NCBI GenBank assembly: GCA_937926875.1
Contig: CALBAX010000081.1
Location: 1 to 19,548, forward strand
Source: an uncultured Desulfovibrio sp.
GTDB taxonomy: Bacteria > Desulfobacterota > Desulfovibrionia > Desulfovibrionales > Desulfovibrionaceae
Reading direction: 5' to 3'
Length of the DNA: 19,548 nt
Below the pieces are notes generated by a model that had not been told where the DNA came from, searched no databases, and saw only the letters and a program-made list of their open reading frames with translations. The translations under genes and the position numbers were made by a program. This document shows, piece by piece, positions 5,024 to 14,327 of this stretch (position 1 is the first letter of the stretch; each line of letters starts with the position of its first letter).

Positions 5024-6247
5024 CTAATCATCCTCGCCGTCTTCCCGCGGGCGGAACAGACGGCCGCGCTGGACGGCCTGTTTGCCGAATTTGTCCCGCA
5101 GGCTGTCCAGGGCGGCGTCCAGACGGCGGCGCCGGGCCTCCTGTTCAGGATCGCGGCCCTGGACGCCGCGGAACACGCCGGGCAGCAGGCCCTGCGCCGG
5201 AGGGCCACCGAAGCCGGACACGCCCAGGCCGATGAGCCGTACCGGCTGGGGCAGGGCCTCGGCTGCCAGCAGGGCGGTGCCGGTCTCGTAGATGGTCGCG
5301 GTGCTGTCCGTGGCTTCGGGCAGGGTGCGGGAGCGGGTGATCTGGCGGAAGTCCGCGAATTTTATCTTGAGGGTCACGGTGCGGCCGCGCAGGCCGTGGC
5401 GCCGCAGCGAGGCCCCCACGCGCTCGGCATGGCCGAGGAGCATGGTCTTGAGGAATTCCCGGTCGCGGGTATCGCGGGCAAAGGTGGTCTCGGCGCTTTC
5501 GCTCTTGGCCTCGTGTTCGGGCACCACGGGGCGGGGGTCGATGCCGTGGGCCCGGGCGTGCAGCACGCGCCCCCATTTGCCGAAGCGCTGTTCCAGCAGT
5601 TCCGGGCTGTAGCGGCGCAGCTGCTCCACGCGGCGGATGCCCAGGGCTTCCAGCGCGGCCACCATGTGTTTGCCCACGCCGGGCAGACGGCACACGTCCA
5701 GCCCGACCAGGAAGTTGCCCACGTCTTCCGGGCGCAGGATGTAGATGCCGTCGGGCTTGTTGATGTCCGAACAGATCTTGGCCAGGAACTTGACCGGCGC
5801 CGCGCCCACGGAACAGGTCAGGCCGCCGGTGACCTCGCGCACACGGGCCTTGATGGCCGGGATGAGCTGTTCCACAGGGCCGAACAGGCGCTCCAGACCG
5901 GTGGCGTCCAGATAGGCTTCGTCGATGCTGGCCGGTTCCACCAGCGGGGAGAAGTCCTGCAGGGCGGCCATGATGCGGCCGGACAGCTCCGCATAACGCC
6001 GGCGGTTGCCGCGCACGAAGATGGCCTGCGGGCACAGCCGCCGGGCCGTGGCCATGGGCATGGCCGAATGCACGCCGAAGCGCCGCGCCTCATAGGAGGC
6101 GGTGGAGACCACCCCGCGCGTCTCGCCGCCGATGATGACCGGCTTGCCGCGCCACTCCGGGTGATCCATCTGCTCCACGGAGGCGAAGAAGGCATCCATG
6201 TCCAGATGCAGGATGATGCGGGGGAAAGGATCAGGCAAGGACCGCAT
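5024..6247 (-). CDS. dinB: DNA polymerase IV (Y-family translesion polymerase)
   Basis: A 407-residue Y-family polymerase that copies past damaged bases. Motifs in order: HLDMDAFFASVE with metal ligand D16; YEARRFGVHSAMP; SIDEAYLD with catalytic D109 and E110; the thumb region FLAKICSDINKPDG; and the helix-hairpin-helix LPGVGKHMVAALEALGI. A little-finger domain follows (about 245-355). Near the C-terminus QRGRLF resembles a beta-clamp binding motif. The start at 6247 has AAGGA upstream on the minus strand; the frame remains open further upstream but runs antiparallel to nothing recognisable and overlaps the antiporter gene. It is the last gene of a minus-strand cluster, 44 bases after the antiporter. 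No LexA box was recognised nearby. Confidence 0.93.
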   Translation of the reverse strand: MRSLPDPFPRIILHLDMDAFFASVEQMDHPEWRGKPVIIGGETRGVVSTASYEARRFGVHSAMPMATARRLCPQAIFVRGNRRRYAELSGRIMAALQDFSPLVEPASIDEAYLDATGLERLFGPVEQLIPAIKARVREVTGGLTCSVGAAPVKFLAKICSDINKPDGIYILRPEDVGNFLVGLDVCRLPGVGKHMVAALEALGIRRVEQLRRYSPELLEQRFGKWGRVLHARAHGIDPRPVVPEHEAKSESAETTFARDTRDREFLKTMLLGHAERVGASLRRHGLRGRTVTLKIKFADFRQITRSRTLPEATDSTATIYETGTALLAAEALPQPVRLIGLGVSGFGGPPAQGLLPGVFRGVQGRDPEQEARRRRLDAALDSLRDKFGKQAVQRGRLFRPREDGEDD

Positions 6248-6260
6248 GGGGCATCCTTTG

Positions 6261-6285
6261 CCGGGCCGCCGGCAAGACGGCCCGG
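6261..6285 (-). other. Hairpin between the antiporter and dinB
   Basis: CCGGGCCG (6261-6268) and CGGCCCGG (6278-6285) form an 8-bp stem in the 44-base gap. There is no T-run. It may lower read-through into dinB or protect the upstream message. Confidence 0.35.
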
Positions 6286-6291
6286 CGGCGA

Positions 6292-8010
6292 TCAGCGTTT
6301 TTGCGTCGCGGGGCCTTCGTCGAAGACTTCGCGCACGCGTTCCAGTTCCGCTTCCAGCCCGGTACGTCCCACGCCCAGATCGTCCAGCAGGAAGCGGGAC
6401 ATGCTCAGGGCCACCTCGCGTTCGCCGCTGAAGGCGCCAGCCACGCCCATGTTGCGCAGGCTGTCGGCCTCGCTGGCAAAGGGCGTGTTGACGAAGATGC
6501 GCAGATCCGGGTTGATGGCACGGGCGATGGGCACCACTTCCCTGGCCGGGATGGCCGGGGCCGAGAGCAGCAGGGCCTGCGCCTGTTCCAGGCCGGCTTC
6601 GCGCAGCACTTCGGCCTGGGTGGCGTCGCCATGGACGGCCGGACGCCCCAGCCCGCGCAGGCGGCGGACCGTATCGATATTGGCCTCCACCACCACAGGC
6701 AGCATGCCGTGCGCCCGGACGATGCGGCACAGGCTGCGGCCCACGGGGCCAAAGCCCACGACCACCACACGCGGCAGGCCGTCGGCATCGGCCTGCCCGT
6801 GCTCCATGCGGGGCAGGCGGGCGCCCAGGCCCAGGCGTCCCAGCAGGCGGGTCAGGGCACCCGCGCGCCGGAAGAGCAGCGGGTTGAGCGTGATGGAGAG
6901 CAGGGCCGCCGGGATGACGGCGTTGCTGATGCTGCTGTCGAACAGGCCGAAGCTGACCCCCAGCGCCACGAGGATGAAGGTGAACTCGCCTATCTGGCCC
7001 AGCGAAAGGCCCACGGAAACGGCCAGACGCAGCGGTTTGCGGGCCACGAGGCAGACTAGGAAGGCCAGCAGGGGCTTGAGCAGCACGATGACGCCCAGGG
7101 CCAGCAGGAAGAGGGGCCATTGTTCCAGCAGGGCGGCGGGGTCGAAAAGCATGCCCACGGACACGAAGAACAGCACCGCGAAGGCATCGCGCAGGGGCAG
7201 TGCCTCGGCGGTGGCACGGGCGCTGAAATCGGACTGGCCCACCACCATGCCCGCCAGGAAGGCCCCGAAGGCCATGGACGCGTCGAAGAACAGGGCCGAG
7301 CCCACGGCGATGCCCAGGGCCAGCACGATGACCGCCAGCGTGAACAGGTCACGGGTGCCCGTGCGCGCCACATAGCCCAGCAGGGCGGGGATCAGGCGCT
7401 GTCCGGCCACGAGGGTGAATGCCGTGAGCGCGGCCAGCTTGAGCAGGGTCTTGCCCAGTACCCACCAGATGTTGCCATCCCCGGCGCCCAGGATCACGGG
7501 CAGGAGCACCAGCAGCAGGATGGTGAACAGGTCTTCCACCACCAGCCAGCCCAGGGCCACATGGCCGGTAGGAGTATGCAGCACATGGTTGTCGGCCAGG
7601 ACGCGGGTGAGCACCACGGTGCTCGCCACGGAGACCGACATGCCGAAGACCGCGCCCGCCCAGAGGGAAAAGCCCCAGAACTGGAGCAGGAACATGCAGG
7701 ACAGGGTCGTGAGCGTGATCTGCACGGTAGCCCCGCCCAGGGCGATGCCGCGCACGGCCAGCAGGTCTTTGAGGTGGAAGTGCAGGCCCACGCCGAACAT
7801 GAGCAGGATGATGCCGATCTCGGCCAGTTGCGAGGCCAGCCCCGCGTCGGCCACGAAGCCCGGCGAATGCGGCCCCACCAGGATGCCCGCCAGCAAGTAG
7901 CCTACCAGAGGCGACAAACGGAGCTTCTGGGTCACGAAGCCCAGGACGAGGGCTGCGCCCAGGCCACCGGTGAGGGTCAGGATCAGGGAGATGTCGTGCG
8001 GCATGCTCAT
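6292..8010 (-). CDS. CPA2-family cation:proton antiporter with RCK domain (YbaL/KefB-like)
   Basis: A 572-residue inner-membrane protein, near the length of E. coli YbaL (about 558). The first 390 residues are a string of hydrophobic helices typical of monovalent cation:proton antiporter-2, including GYLLAGILVGPHSPGFVAD and LLMFGVGLHF, which closely resemble YbaL. After a short linker, a TrkA_N/RCK nucleotide-binding domain starts at about residue 413 (VVVVGFGPVGRSL) and runs to about 540; it would gate the channel through NAD(H)-type ligands. The start ATG at 8010 overlaps the stop of yjbQ (ATGA), implying translational coupling. The transported ion (K+ or Na+) cannot be read from the sequence. 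Confidence 0.9.
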   Translation of the reverse strand: MSMPHDISLILTLTGGLGAALVLGFVTQKLRLSPLVGYLLAGILVGPHSPGFVADAGLASQLAEIGIILLMFGVGLHFHLKDLLAVRGIALGGATVQITLTTLSCMFLLQFWGFSLWAGAVFGMSVSVASTVVLTRVLADNHVLHTPTGHVALGWLVVEDLFTILLLVLLPVILGAGDGNIWWVLGKTLLKLAALTAFTLVAGQRLIPALLGYVARTGTRDLFTLAVIVLALGIAVGSALFFDASMAFGAFLAGMVVGQSDFSARATAEALPLRDAFAVLFFVSVGMLFDPAALLEQWPLFLLALGVIVLLKPLLAFLVCLVARKPLRLAVSVGLSLGQIGEFTFILVALGVSFGLFDSSISNAVIPAALLSITLNPLLFRRAGALTRLLGRLGLGARLPRMEHGQADADGLPRVVVVGFGPVGRSLCRIVRAHGMLPVVVEANIDTVRRLRGLGRPAVHGDATQAEVLREAGLEQAQALLLSAPAIPAREVVPIARAINPDLRIFVNTPFASEADSLRNMGVAGAFSGEREVALSMSRFLLDDLGVGRTGLEAELERVREVFDEGPATQKR

Positions 8011-8432
8011 GGGCGCGTGCCGTCCTCCTCACCGGGGAGCCACCGGGCCCAGAGCGTGCGCTGCCGGGGACCGTCGCCTTCGCACAGATAGACGGACTGC
8101 CAGCGGCCCAGCTGCAACTGGCCGTCCTCCACGATGAGCATCAGGCTGGGGCCGTGCAGGGTGGTCTTGATGTGGGCGTCGCTGTTGCCTTCGGCATGGT
8201 CGAAGCCCGCGTCCTGCGGCACCATGGCGCTGAAAAAGCGCACCATGTCGCGGCGGACGTCGGGATCCGCGCCTTCGTTGATGGTCAGGCCGCAGGTGGT
8301 GTGCGGCGAGAAGAGCAGCAGGGCACCGTTGCGGCGGCCCTGCTGGCGGCCGCGGGCCACCAGTTCCCTGACCTGGGCGGTGATGTCGCGCATTTCGCAG
8401 CGGCTGCGCGTGGCCACGGACAATGTCTCCAT
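8007..8432 (-). CDS. yjbQ: YjbQ/UPF0047-family protein
   Basis: A 141-residue protein of typical family length. Conserved blocks are FSPHTTCGLTINEGADPDV (about 41-60), HAEGNSDAHIKTTLHGPS, and the C-terminal VEDGQLQLGRWQSVYLCEGDGPR. The histidines in these blocks probably bind a metal. E. coli YjbQ has weak thiamine-phosphate synthase activity, but the family's cellular role is unsettled. The start at 8432 is fixed by AAGGAG six bases upstream; a longer frame to 8501 has no ribosome site. It is first in the cluster with the antiporter and dinB, and lies divergent from sppA. Confidence 0.9.
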   Translation of the reverse strand: METLSVATRSRCEMRDITAQVRELVARGRQQGRRNGALLLFSPHTTCGLTINEGADPDVRRDMVRFFSAMVPQDAGFDHAEGNSDAHIKTTLHGPSLMLIVEDGQLQLGRWQSVYLCEGDGPRQRTLWARWLPGEEDGTRP

Positions 8433-8602
8433 GATGGCTCCTTGTCTTTCCTGAGGGATGGGCTTAGGGTCTGGACGTATCTCCCGCCTGCCGCACGGCA
8501 CGTCCCGGTGCTTCGCGGCCGGCGTGTCCTTGGAGCCTGTCCCGGTGGGGACAGGGGCCGCGCTTTTGCGGCCGTCCCGGCATTTTTTACCCGAACACTC
8601 CC
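8433..8602. other. Divergent yjbQ/sppA intergenic region
   Basis: 170 bases holding the yjbQ ribosome site and two adjacent GC hairpins: an 8-bp stem at 8536-8555 and a 6-bp stem at 8556-8573. No convincing promoter was identified for either gene, and sppA lacks a clear Shine-Dalgarno sequence. Confidence 0.4.
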
Positions 8603-9694
8603 ATGCAAATCAATGATCCCGAACGTACCCGGCAGGCTGCGCCCGATCCGCACCTGGCTGCTCCCGAAGCCGACGACTTCACGGAACACCCTTTGAGCAT
8701 GACCGGCGAGGCCCCGGCCGGCAAAAGCGCCCGCGGCAGCAAGGGCGCCGCGGCTGCGGCCCCCTCCTTTTCCTGCTCCGCGTCCTGCCCGCTTTCGCAT
8801 GTGCCGCAAAAGGCCTGGCTGCACCTTTTCCGGGTGCCTTTCCGCAAACGTCACCCTGTCATTTTCTGGGGCCTGCTGATCCTGCTGCTGGGCGGCGTCG
8901 CGGCCTTCCTGGTCTCCCAGGCCACCGGTCTGGGCAGCGAGCGCATCGCCCTGGTGCGCGTGACCGGCCCCATCATGGACATCGACGCCCAGCTGCGCTG
9001 GATCGACAAGCTGGGCCGCATGCCCGGCGTCAAGGGCGTGCTGGTGCGTGTGGATTCCCCCGGCGGCGGGGCCGCTGCCTCGCAGGAACTGTATGAGGCC
9101 CTGGCCCGGCTGGGCAAGGACAAACCCATCGCCGTCAGCATGGGCAGCACGGCGGCCTCCGGCGGCCTGATGGTCAGCATGGCGGGCAGGCGCGTCTTCG
9201 CCAATGCCTCCACCGTGACCGGCTCCATCGGCGTGCGCATGGACATCCCCCAGATCCGGGGCCTGCTGGACAAGCTGGGCCTCGGCCGCCAGACCCTGAC
9301 CACAGCGCCCTACAAGGACGCCGGTTCCATGCTGGAACCGCTCACCGCCGATGAAAAGGCCTATTTCCAGGGCGTGCTCAAGGACATGCACGAGCAGTTC
9401 GTGGACATCGTGGCCCAGGGGCGCCATATGGATCGCGCCCGCGCCGCTCGCCTGGCCACGGGCAAGATCTTCACCGGCCGTGAAGCCGTGGGGCTGGGCC
9501 TTGTGGACGAGCTGGGCGGCCAGCAGGCCGCGCACCGCTGGCTGGCCGATACCTGCAAGATCCCCGTGGACCGGCCCCTGCTGACGCCCCCCAGCGAGGA
9601 CGAGTGGTGGGAAAAGAGCCTCAAGACCTGCTTCGGCCTTGATGCCGATGCCCTGCTGGGCCGCGAGGCCCCGGCCTTCCTGTACAGCTTTTAG
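8603..9694 (+). CDS. sppA: Signal peptide peptidase SppA-type serine protease (S49), membrane-anchored
   Basis: A 363-residue single-domain S49 peptidase of the short (Bacillus SppA-like) type. One membrane segment (about 84-105, HPVIFWGLLILLLGGVAAFLV) follows an 80-residue Ala/Ser/Pro-rich cytoplasmic-type N-terminus that is longer than usual. The catalytic dyad is visible: Ser186 in STAASGG and Lys238 in APYKDAGS, 52 residues apart as in Bacillus SppA. DSPGGG and GSIGV are other family motifs. It would degrade cleaved signal peptides in the membrane. The start at 8603 has no obvious ribosome site; the ATG at residue 33 also lacks one, so the N-terminus is uncertain. Confidence 0.88.
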   Translation: MQINDPERTRQAAPDPHLAAPEADDFTEHPLSMTGEAPAGKSARGSKGAAAAAPSFSCSASCPLSHVPQKAWLHLFRVPFRKRHPVIFWGLLILLLGGVAAFLVSQATGLGSERIALVRVTGPIMDIDAQLRWIDKLGRMPGVKGVLVRVDSPGGGAAASQELYEALARLGKDKPIAVSMGSTAASGGLMVSMAGRRVFANASTVTGSIGVRMDIPQIRGLLDKLGLGRQTLTTAPYKDAGSMLEPLTADEKAYFQGVLKDMHEQFVDIVAQGRHMDRARAARLATGKIFTGREAVGLGLVDELGGQQAAHRWLADTCKIPVDRPLLTPPSEDEWWEKSLKTCFGLDADALLGREAPAFLYSF

Positions 9695-9761
9695 AAAAAA
9701 CATGCCGGGGAAAAGGCTTCAGGAACGCTGATGTCTGCCGCCGGCAGTCCGGTAGATATGG

Positions 9762-9795
9762 AAAGCCCTGCCTTTACCGAAGGCAGGGCTTTTTA
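9762..9795 (+). terminator. Intrinsic terminator of sppA
   Basis: A 13-bp perfect stem (9762-9774 with 9780-9792) has a 5-base loop and its final T run extends to 9794. The opposite strand has a shorter T-tract, so it could also act weakly on transcripts coming from tlyA. Confidence 0.88.
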
Positions 9796-9883
9796 TCGTT
9801 TGTAGCGGTCGTCATGGAGCCTTGCTGATGCCAGAGGTCGCCCCTGCTTTCCCCATTCCCCAACAAATCTCTAGCCGCACCGG

Positions 9884-10654
9884 TCAGGGCCGGGCGAAAA
9901 GGGCCATGTATTCCTGGTTGCCCTTGGGGCCCTTGATGGCGGCGGGCAGCACGCCCCGGCTCTCCAGGTGCAGGTTCTCGGTGCAGAAGCGGACGATTTT
10001 GTCCACGGCGCGCTGGCGGGCGGCCTCGTCGCGCACCACGCCCTTGACGGTCTCGCCGGGGCCCAGTTCGAACTGCGGCTTGATGAGCACGGCGGCCAGA
10101 CCGCCGGGCTTGAGCCAGGTCATGCAGGGCGGCAGGATGAGCGTCAGGGAGATGAAGGACACGTCGGCCACCACCAGGTCCACGGGCTCGGGGATGAGCC
10201 CGGGAGCGGCGGCGCGCAGGTTGACGCCTTCGAGATTGATGACGCGCCCGTCGGCACGCAGCTTCTCGTGCAGCTGGTTCTTGCCCACATCCACGGCATA
10301 GACGCGCGTGGCGCCGTGCTGGAGCAGGCAGTCCGTGAATCCGCCGGTGGAGGCACCGGCGTCCAGACAGACCATGCCGCTCACGTCGAGCTTGAAATTG
10401 TCCAGGATGGTCAGCAGCTTGTAGGCACCGCGACTGACGAAGCGCTCCTGCCCCAGCAGCTCGAAGACCGTGCCTTCGGGATAGGGATGCCCGGGCTTGT
10501 CCACCTTTTGGGGCGGGGCGCCGGGGGGCAGCCCTTCGGAGGAGAGCGCCACCTTGCCGGCCATGATGAGACGGCGGGCCTGTTCACGGCTTTCGGCCAG
10601 GCCCTGCATGAAGACCAGTTGATCCGCGCGCTGGCGGGCGATTTTTGCACACAT
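9884..10654 (-). CDS. tlyA: TlyA-family rRNA 2'-O-methyltransferase (hemolysin A family)
   Basis: A 256-residue protein with an N-terminal S4 RNA-binding domain (ADQLVFMQGLAESREQARRLIMAGKV, about 10-35) and an FtsJ-like methyltransferase domain (about 70-256). The SAM motif is LDAGASTGGFTD at 97-108; FVSRGAYKL before it and VVADVSFISL and LIKPQFELG after it are typical of TlyA. Mycobacterial TlyA methylates 16S and 23S rRNA and affects capreomycin sensitivity. The start ATG at 10654 is chosen because the S4 domain begins there; no good ribosome site is seen, and upstream in-frame codons look non-coding. It is transcribed alone, convergent with sppA. Confidence 0.9.
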   Translation of the reverse strand: MCAKIARQRADQLVFMQGLAESREQARRLIMAGKVALSSEGLPPGAPPQKVDKPGHPYPEGTVFELLGQERFVSRGAYKLLTILDNFKLDVSGMVCLDAGASTGGFTDCLLQHGATRVYAVDVGKNQLHEKLRADGRVINLEGVNLRAAAPGLIPEPVDLVVADVSFISLTLILPPCMTWLKPGGLAAVLIKPQFELGPGETVKGVVRDEAARQRAVDKIVRFCTENLHLESRGVLPAAIKGPKGNQEYMALFARP

Positions 10655-11123
10655 GGCCGCACTGTAGCCTGTCGGCCCGGCGCTGGCAACCGGCCCTGGG
10701 CGGTGGGCGGGCAGGGGCCACACGCGGGCGGGACAGGGCTCGTGTCCGTCTTGCGGAGAGGGACGTGCCGGCGTGGGCCCTGTACGGACAAGACCGGAAG
10801 GAGGCTCCGCCGCCGGGATGCCTGTCCATCCGGCTGGTGCCGTCGGCTTGCCGCCGTCGCCTCCCTGTGCTGTCCTGCCGGAGCACTCCCCTGTGCCTGT
10901 TTCGGCCATCCGCAGCAAAGGCCCGTATCTTCGGGTTCCTGCCGTGACGGACGTCACGGCTGCGCCCGGAGCGGGAAAAAAACTCCGGGAAAACGTCCTC
11001 CCGCCAGGGCAGGGGACTTGCCAAAGCTGCGTTTATGGGCTATTGATTTGGGCCCTGATGCGCAAAAGCCGCGCAGAAGACGACTATTGACGGCATATGC
11101 CGTTGCCATACGAGGTAAGGATC
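10655..11123. other. Divergent tlyA/rpmE intergenic region
   Basis: 469 bases without a recognisable gene; the GC-rich open frames have no family features. It includes a 9-bp palindrome with 2-base centre (10941-10960), a 7-bp hairpin at 10965-10989, and a weak promoter-like pair before rpmE, TTGCCA at 11018-11023 with TATTGA at 11041-11046 (17-base spacer). Confidence 0.5.
10941..10960. promoter_or_regulatory. Operator-like palindrome upstream of rpmE and tlyA
   Basis: GCCGTGACG and CGTCACGGC flank GA. The perfect 9-bp arms suit a dimeric repressor or activator. The regulator is not identified. Confidence 0.4.
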
Positions 11124-11336
11124 ATGAAGAAAGATATCCATCCCAAGGTGTTCAACGCCACCATTACCTGCGCTTGCGGTAATCAGGAACAGGTGCTCTC
11201 CACGAAGGGCGAAGAAGTGCACGTCGAAGTGTGCTCCGCCTGCCATCCCTTCTTCACCGGCAAGCAGCGCTTCCTGGATACGGCCGGCCGCATCGACCGC
11301 TTCCGCAAGAAGTACGCCAAATTTGAAAAGAAGTAG
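11124..11336 (+). CDS. rpmE: 50S ribosomal protein L31, zinc-binding form
   Basis: A 70-residue protein starting MKKDIHPKV, the standard L31 opening. Cysteines 16, 18, 37 and 40 (CAC, then CSACHPFFTGKQRF) form the zinc ribbon, so this is the zinc-containing paralogue type rather than the zinc-independent one made in zinc starvation. The start at 11124 follows GAGGTAAGG; an in-frame ATG at 11097 would add nine residues not found in the family. It is the first gene of a run with DUF1385 and prfA, an order also seen in other bacteria. Confidence 0.96.
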   Translation: MKKDIHPKVFNATITCACGNQEQVLSTKGEEVHVEVCSACHPFFTGKQRFLDTAGRIDRFRKKYAKFEKK

Positions 11337-11465
11337 GCGCTGCCGCGCAAGCGGTGAGCTGCCCCGCGTCTGCCGGACGCGAACGTTATCCCACCTCTGG
11401 CGGAGGCGTTGGAATCTTCGGTTTCACGCTCCCGCCGGAGGCTTGGCGTTTTTTTGAGGGAGTCT

Positions 11466-12452
11466 ATGCGCCTGTCCCGTCTTGTTCCCCTGATGCTGAC
11501 GGCCGGCTGCCCCACCGTGGGCGGGCAGGCTGTCCTGGAAGGCGTCATGATGCGCAATGGTGACGCCTATGCGCTGGCCCTGCGCCGTCCCGACGGCGAG
11601 ATCGTGGCCCGGCGCCTGCCCTGGTTCTCGCTGACACGGCATCCCTGGCTGAAAAAGCCTTTCGTGCGCGGCTTCCCCGTGCTCATCGAGACCCTGGTCA
11701 ACGGCATCAAGGCGCTCAACCGTTCCGCGGAACATCAGGCCGAAGGCACCGAGGAAGAGCTCAAGGGCTGGCACCTGGTGCTGACCCTGCTGCTTTCCCT
11801 GGCCGTGGCCGTGGGCCTGTTCGTGGTCGTGCCGCACCTGCTGTCGCTGCTCATGCAGTGGCTGGATCTGGGCGGCGGGGTGGAAGGGCTCACCTTCCAT
11901 CTGTGGGACGGCCTGTTCAAGTGCCTGATCTTCATGGGCTATATCTGGGCCATCTCCTTCGTGCCCGATATCCGGCGCGTGTTCCAGTACCATGGCGCGG
12001 AGCACAAGGTCATCCATGCTTTCGAAGCCGGGGGCGATGTGGACGCCGCCACGGCGGCCCGCATGAGCCGCCTGCATCCCCGCTGCGGGACCACGTTCCT
12101 GCTGTTCGTCATCAGCATCTCCATCATCCTGCATGCGGTGCTGGTGCCCCTGCTGCTGTTCATCTACTGCCCGGAAGGGGCGGTGGCCAAACAGGCATTG
12201 ACCATCGTGTTCAAACTGCTGCTCATGGTGCCCATCAGCGCGCTGGCGTATGAGCTTATCCGTTACGCTGCCCGCATGCCCGACGGCTTCATGGCCACGC
12301 TGCTGCGGGCCCCCGGCCTGACCCTGCAGCGCATGACCACGGCCGAGCCCGACGAGCGCCAGCTCGACGTGGCGGTGGTGGCCCTGCGCGAAGCCCTGGG
12401 CGCCCAGGCGGGCGACAATATCATCACGGCTCCCTACCGGCGCGACGCCTAG
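11466..12452 (+). CDS. DUF1385 (YqhQ-like) integral membrane protein
   Basis: A 328-residue membrane protein. Family signatures are GGQAVLEGVMMRNG (19-32) near the N-terminus and FQYHGAEHKVIHAFE (about 173-187). Four hydrophobic segments lie at about 103-128, 148-166, 208-234 and 243-265. The function is not established. The ATG at 11466 follows GAGGGAG; an in-frame ATG at 11409 lacks a ribosome site. The gene sits between rpmE and prfA, 36 bases before prfA, so it is probably co-transcribed. A short T-run (11449-11455) precedes it, but the stem in front is weak. Confidence 0.9.
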   Translation: MRLSRLVPLMLTAGCPTVGGQAVLEGVMMRNGDAYALALRRPDGEIVARRLPWFSLTRHPWLKKPFVRGFPVLIETLVNGIKALNRSAEHQAEGTEEELKGWHLVLTLLLSLAVAVGLFVVVPHLLSLLMQWLDLGGGVEGLTFHLWDGLFKCLIFMGYIWAISFVPDIRRVFQYHGAEHKVIHAFEAGGDVDAATAARMSRLHPRCGTTFLLFVISISIILHAVLVPLLLFIYCPEGAVAKQALTIVFKLLLMVPISALAYELIRYAARMPDGFMATLLRAPGLTLQRMTTAEPDERQLDVAVVALREALGAQAGDNIITAPYRRDA

Positions 12453-12488
12453 TCGCCCCGGCGGGGCCATACATTTTCTGGAGTTCGC

Positions 12489-13559
<1,071 letters not shown>

Positions 13560-13590
13560 GCCCGCAGACGATTTTCCGAAAAGAGAGGAC

Positions 13591-13625
13591 GGCCCGCCGG
13601 ATGCTTTCCGGCGGGCTGTTGTTTT
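13591..13625 (+). terminator. Intrinsic terminator after prfA
   Basis: GCCCGCCGG (13592-13600) pairs with 13608-13616, with a 7-base loop, followed by TGTTGTTTT. Confidence 0.85.
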
Positions 13626-13693
13626 AAGGCAGACAGCGTGCCGGGGCTGTCCCGGCGTATCGGGATGCCGGATGACGGCTGCGAATGTCGGGT

Positions 13694-14002
13694 CTAGCGG
13701 CAGAAGAACGTCGTGTCGCGGGCATATCTCCCGTAGCCGTGGTGCCGCGTCATGTCGTAGGCCGCGATGGCCGCGACCAGCAGGGGGACGGCCAGCGAAC
13801 GCATGCCCAGGTAATGGCGCAGGGGCTTGCTGTTGATGCCCATGTGCAGCAGGGCCGCTACCATGAAGGCCACGCCGAAATATTTGTGCAGATGCATGAC
13901 GGTGCGCGAATCGAGGTGGAGCAGGATCAGCCCTCCGGTCAGGATGAGCACGACGGACGTGATGAGAAGGGCGATGCTGACTATCTGCCTGTAGTTGTTC
14001 AT
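13694..14002 (-). CDS. Small DUF4405-like membrane protein
   Basis: A 102-residue protein with three hydrophobic segments (about 6-28, 40-58, 70-86). Histidines in MHLHKYFGVAF and LLHMGINSKPLRHYL match the DUF4405 / cytochrome b-like pattern, in which they could ligate haem; this is inferred. The start at 14002 has only a G-rich stretch upstream as a ribosome site. It is transcribed alone, opposite to prfA and truB. The function is unknown. Confidence 0.75.
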   Translation of the reverse strand: MNNYRQIVSIALLITSVVLILTGGLILLHLDSRTVMHLHKYFGVAFMVAALLHMGINSKPLRHYLGMRSLAVPLLVAAIAAYDMTRHHGYGRYARDTTFFCR

Positions 14003-14236
14003 GGTCTGCCCCCATGCTGGCTTGGATGCCGGATGCTACATCAATGCGGATGGCGGGTACAGGCTTTCGGTCTGGCCCGGGGCACGGCTGGTGAACGGTC
14101 GCGCGGGGGATTCTGCGCGCATCCGGTTGGTCTGGCGGGGCATCTCCGTAAAAGTCCGGCAAGGCGGGCAGCGCCAGACAGCCCTTCATGAACAGCTTGC
14201 CGCCCCTGCGGCACGGCCGTTTCTCCACAAATCGCT

Positions 14237-14265
14237 TGACCTTTGGCCCGCAACAGGCTATTGCC
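14237..14265 (+). promoter_or_regulatory. Second, upstream promoter candidate for truB
   Basis: TTGACC, a 17-base spacer, then TATTGC. It has a good -35 and a moderate -10 box. Confidence 0.35.
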
Positions 14266-14286
14266 TGCCGCCATATGCCTGCGCTT

Positions 14287-14315
14287 TTGACTTCATGCCG
14301 CAGGCTTGCTATCAT
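14287..14315 (+). promoter_or_regulatory. Main truB promoter candidate
   Basis: TTGACT, a 17-base spacer, then TATCAT; both boxes match consensus at five of six. The predicted start (near 14322) is about six bases before the truB ATG, giving a near-leaderless message, in line with the missing Shine-Dalgarno sequence. Confidence 0.6.
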
Positions 14316-14327
14316 TATTTGTTGCGT

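Larger units (their letters stand above)
14003..14327. other. Divergent DUF4405/truB intergenic region
   Basis: 325 bases, no gene seen. It holds two tandem promoter-like pairs for truB (14237-14265 and 14287-14315) and a loose 8-bp inverted repeat, GTCTGGCG (14130) with CGCCAGAC (14172). Confidence 0.55.

Noticed and set aside
4519..5235. Plus-strand gene between thiF and dinB
   Set aside because: It would cross a strong terminator and overlap dinB; its composition is Arg/Pro/Gly-rich without motifs.
5396..7375. 659-codon plus-strand open frame
   Set aside because: It is antisense to dinB and the antiporter, both clearly recognisable on the other strand.
10655..10957. N-terminal extension of TlyA
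   Set aside because: The upstream codons give a Pro/Gly/Arg-rich sequence, and the S4 domain begins right after the ATG at 10654.
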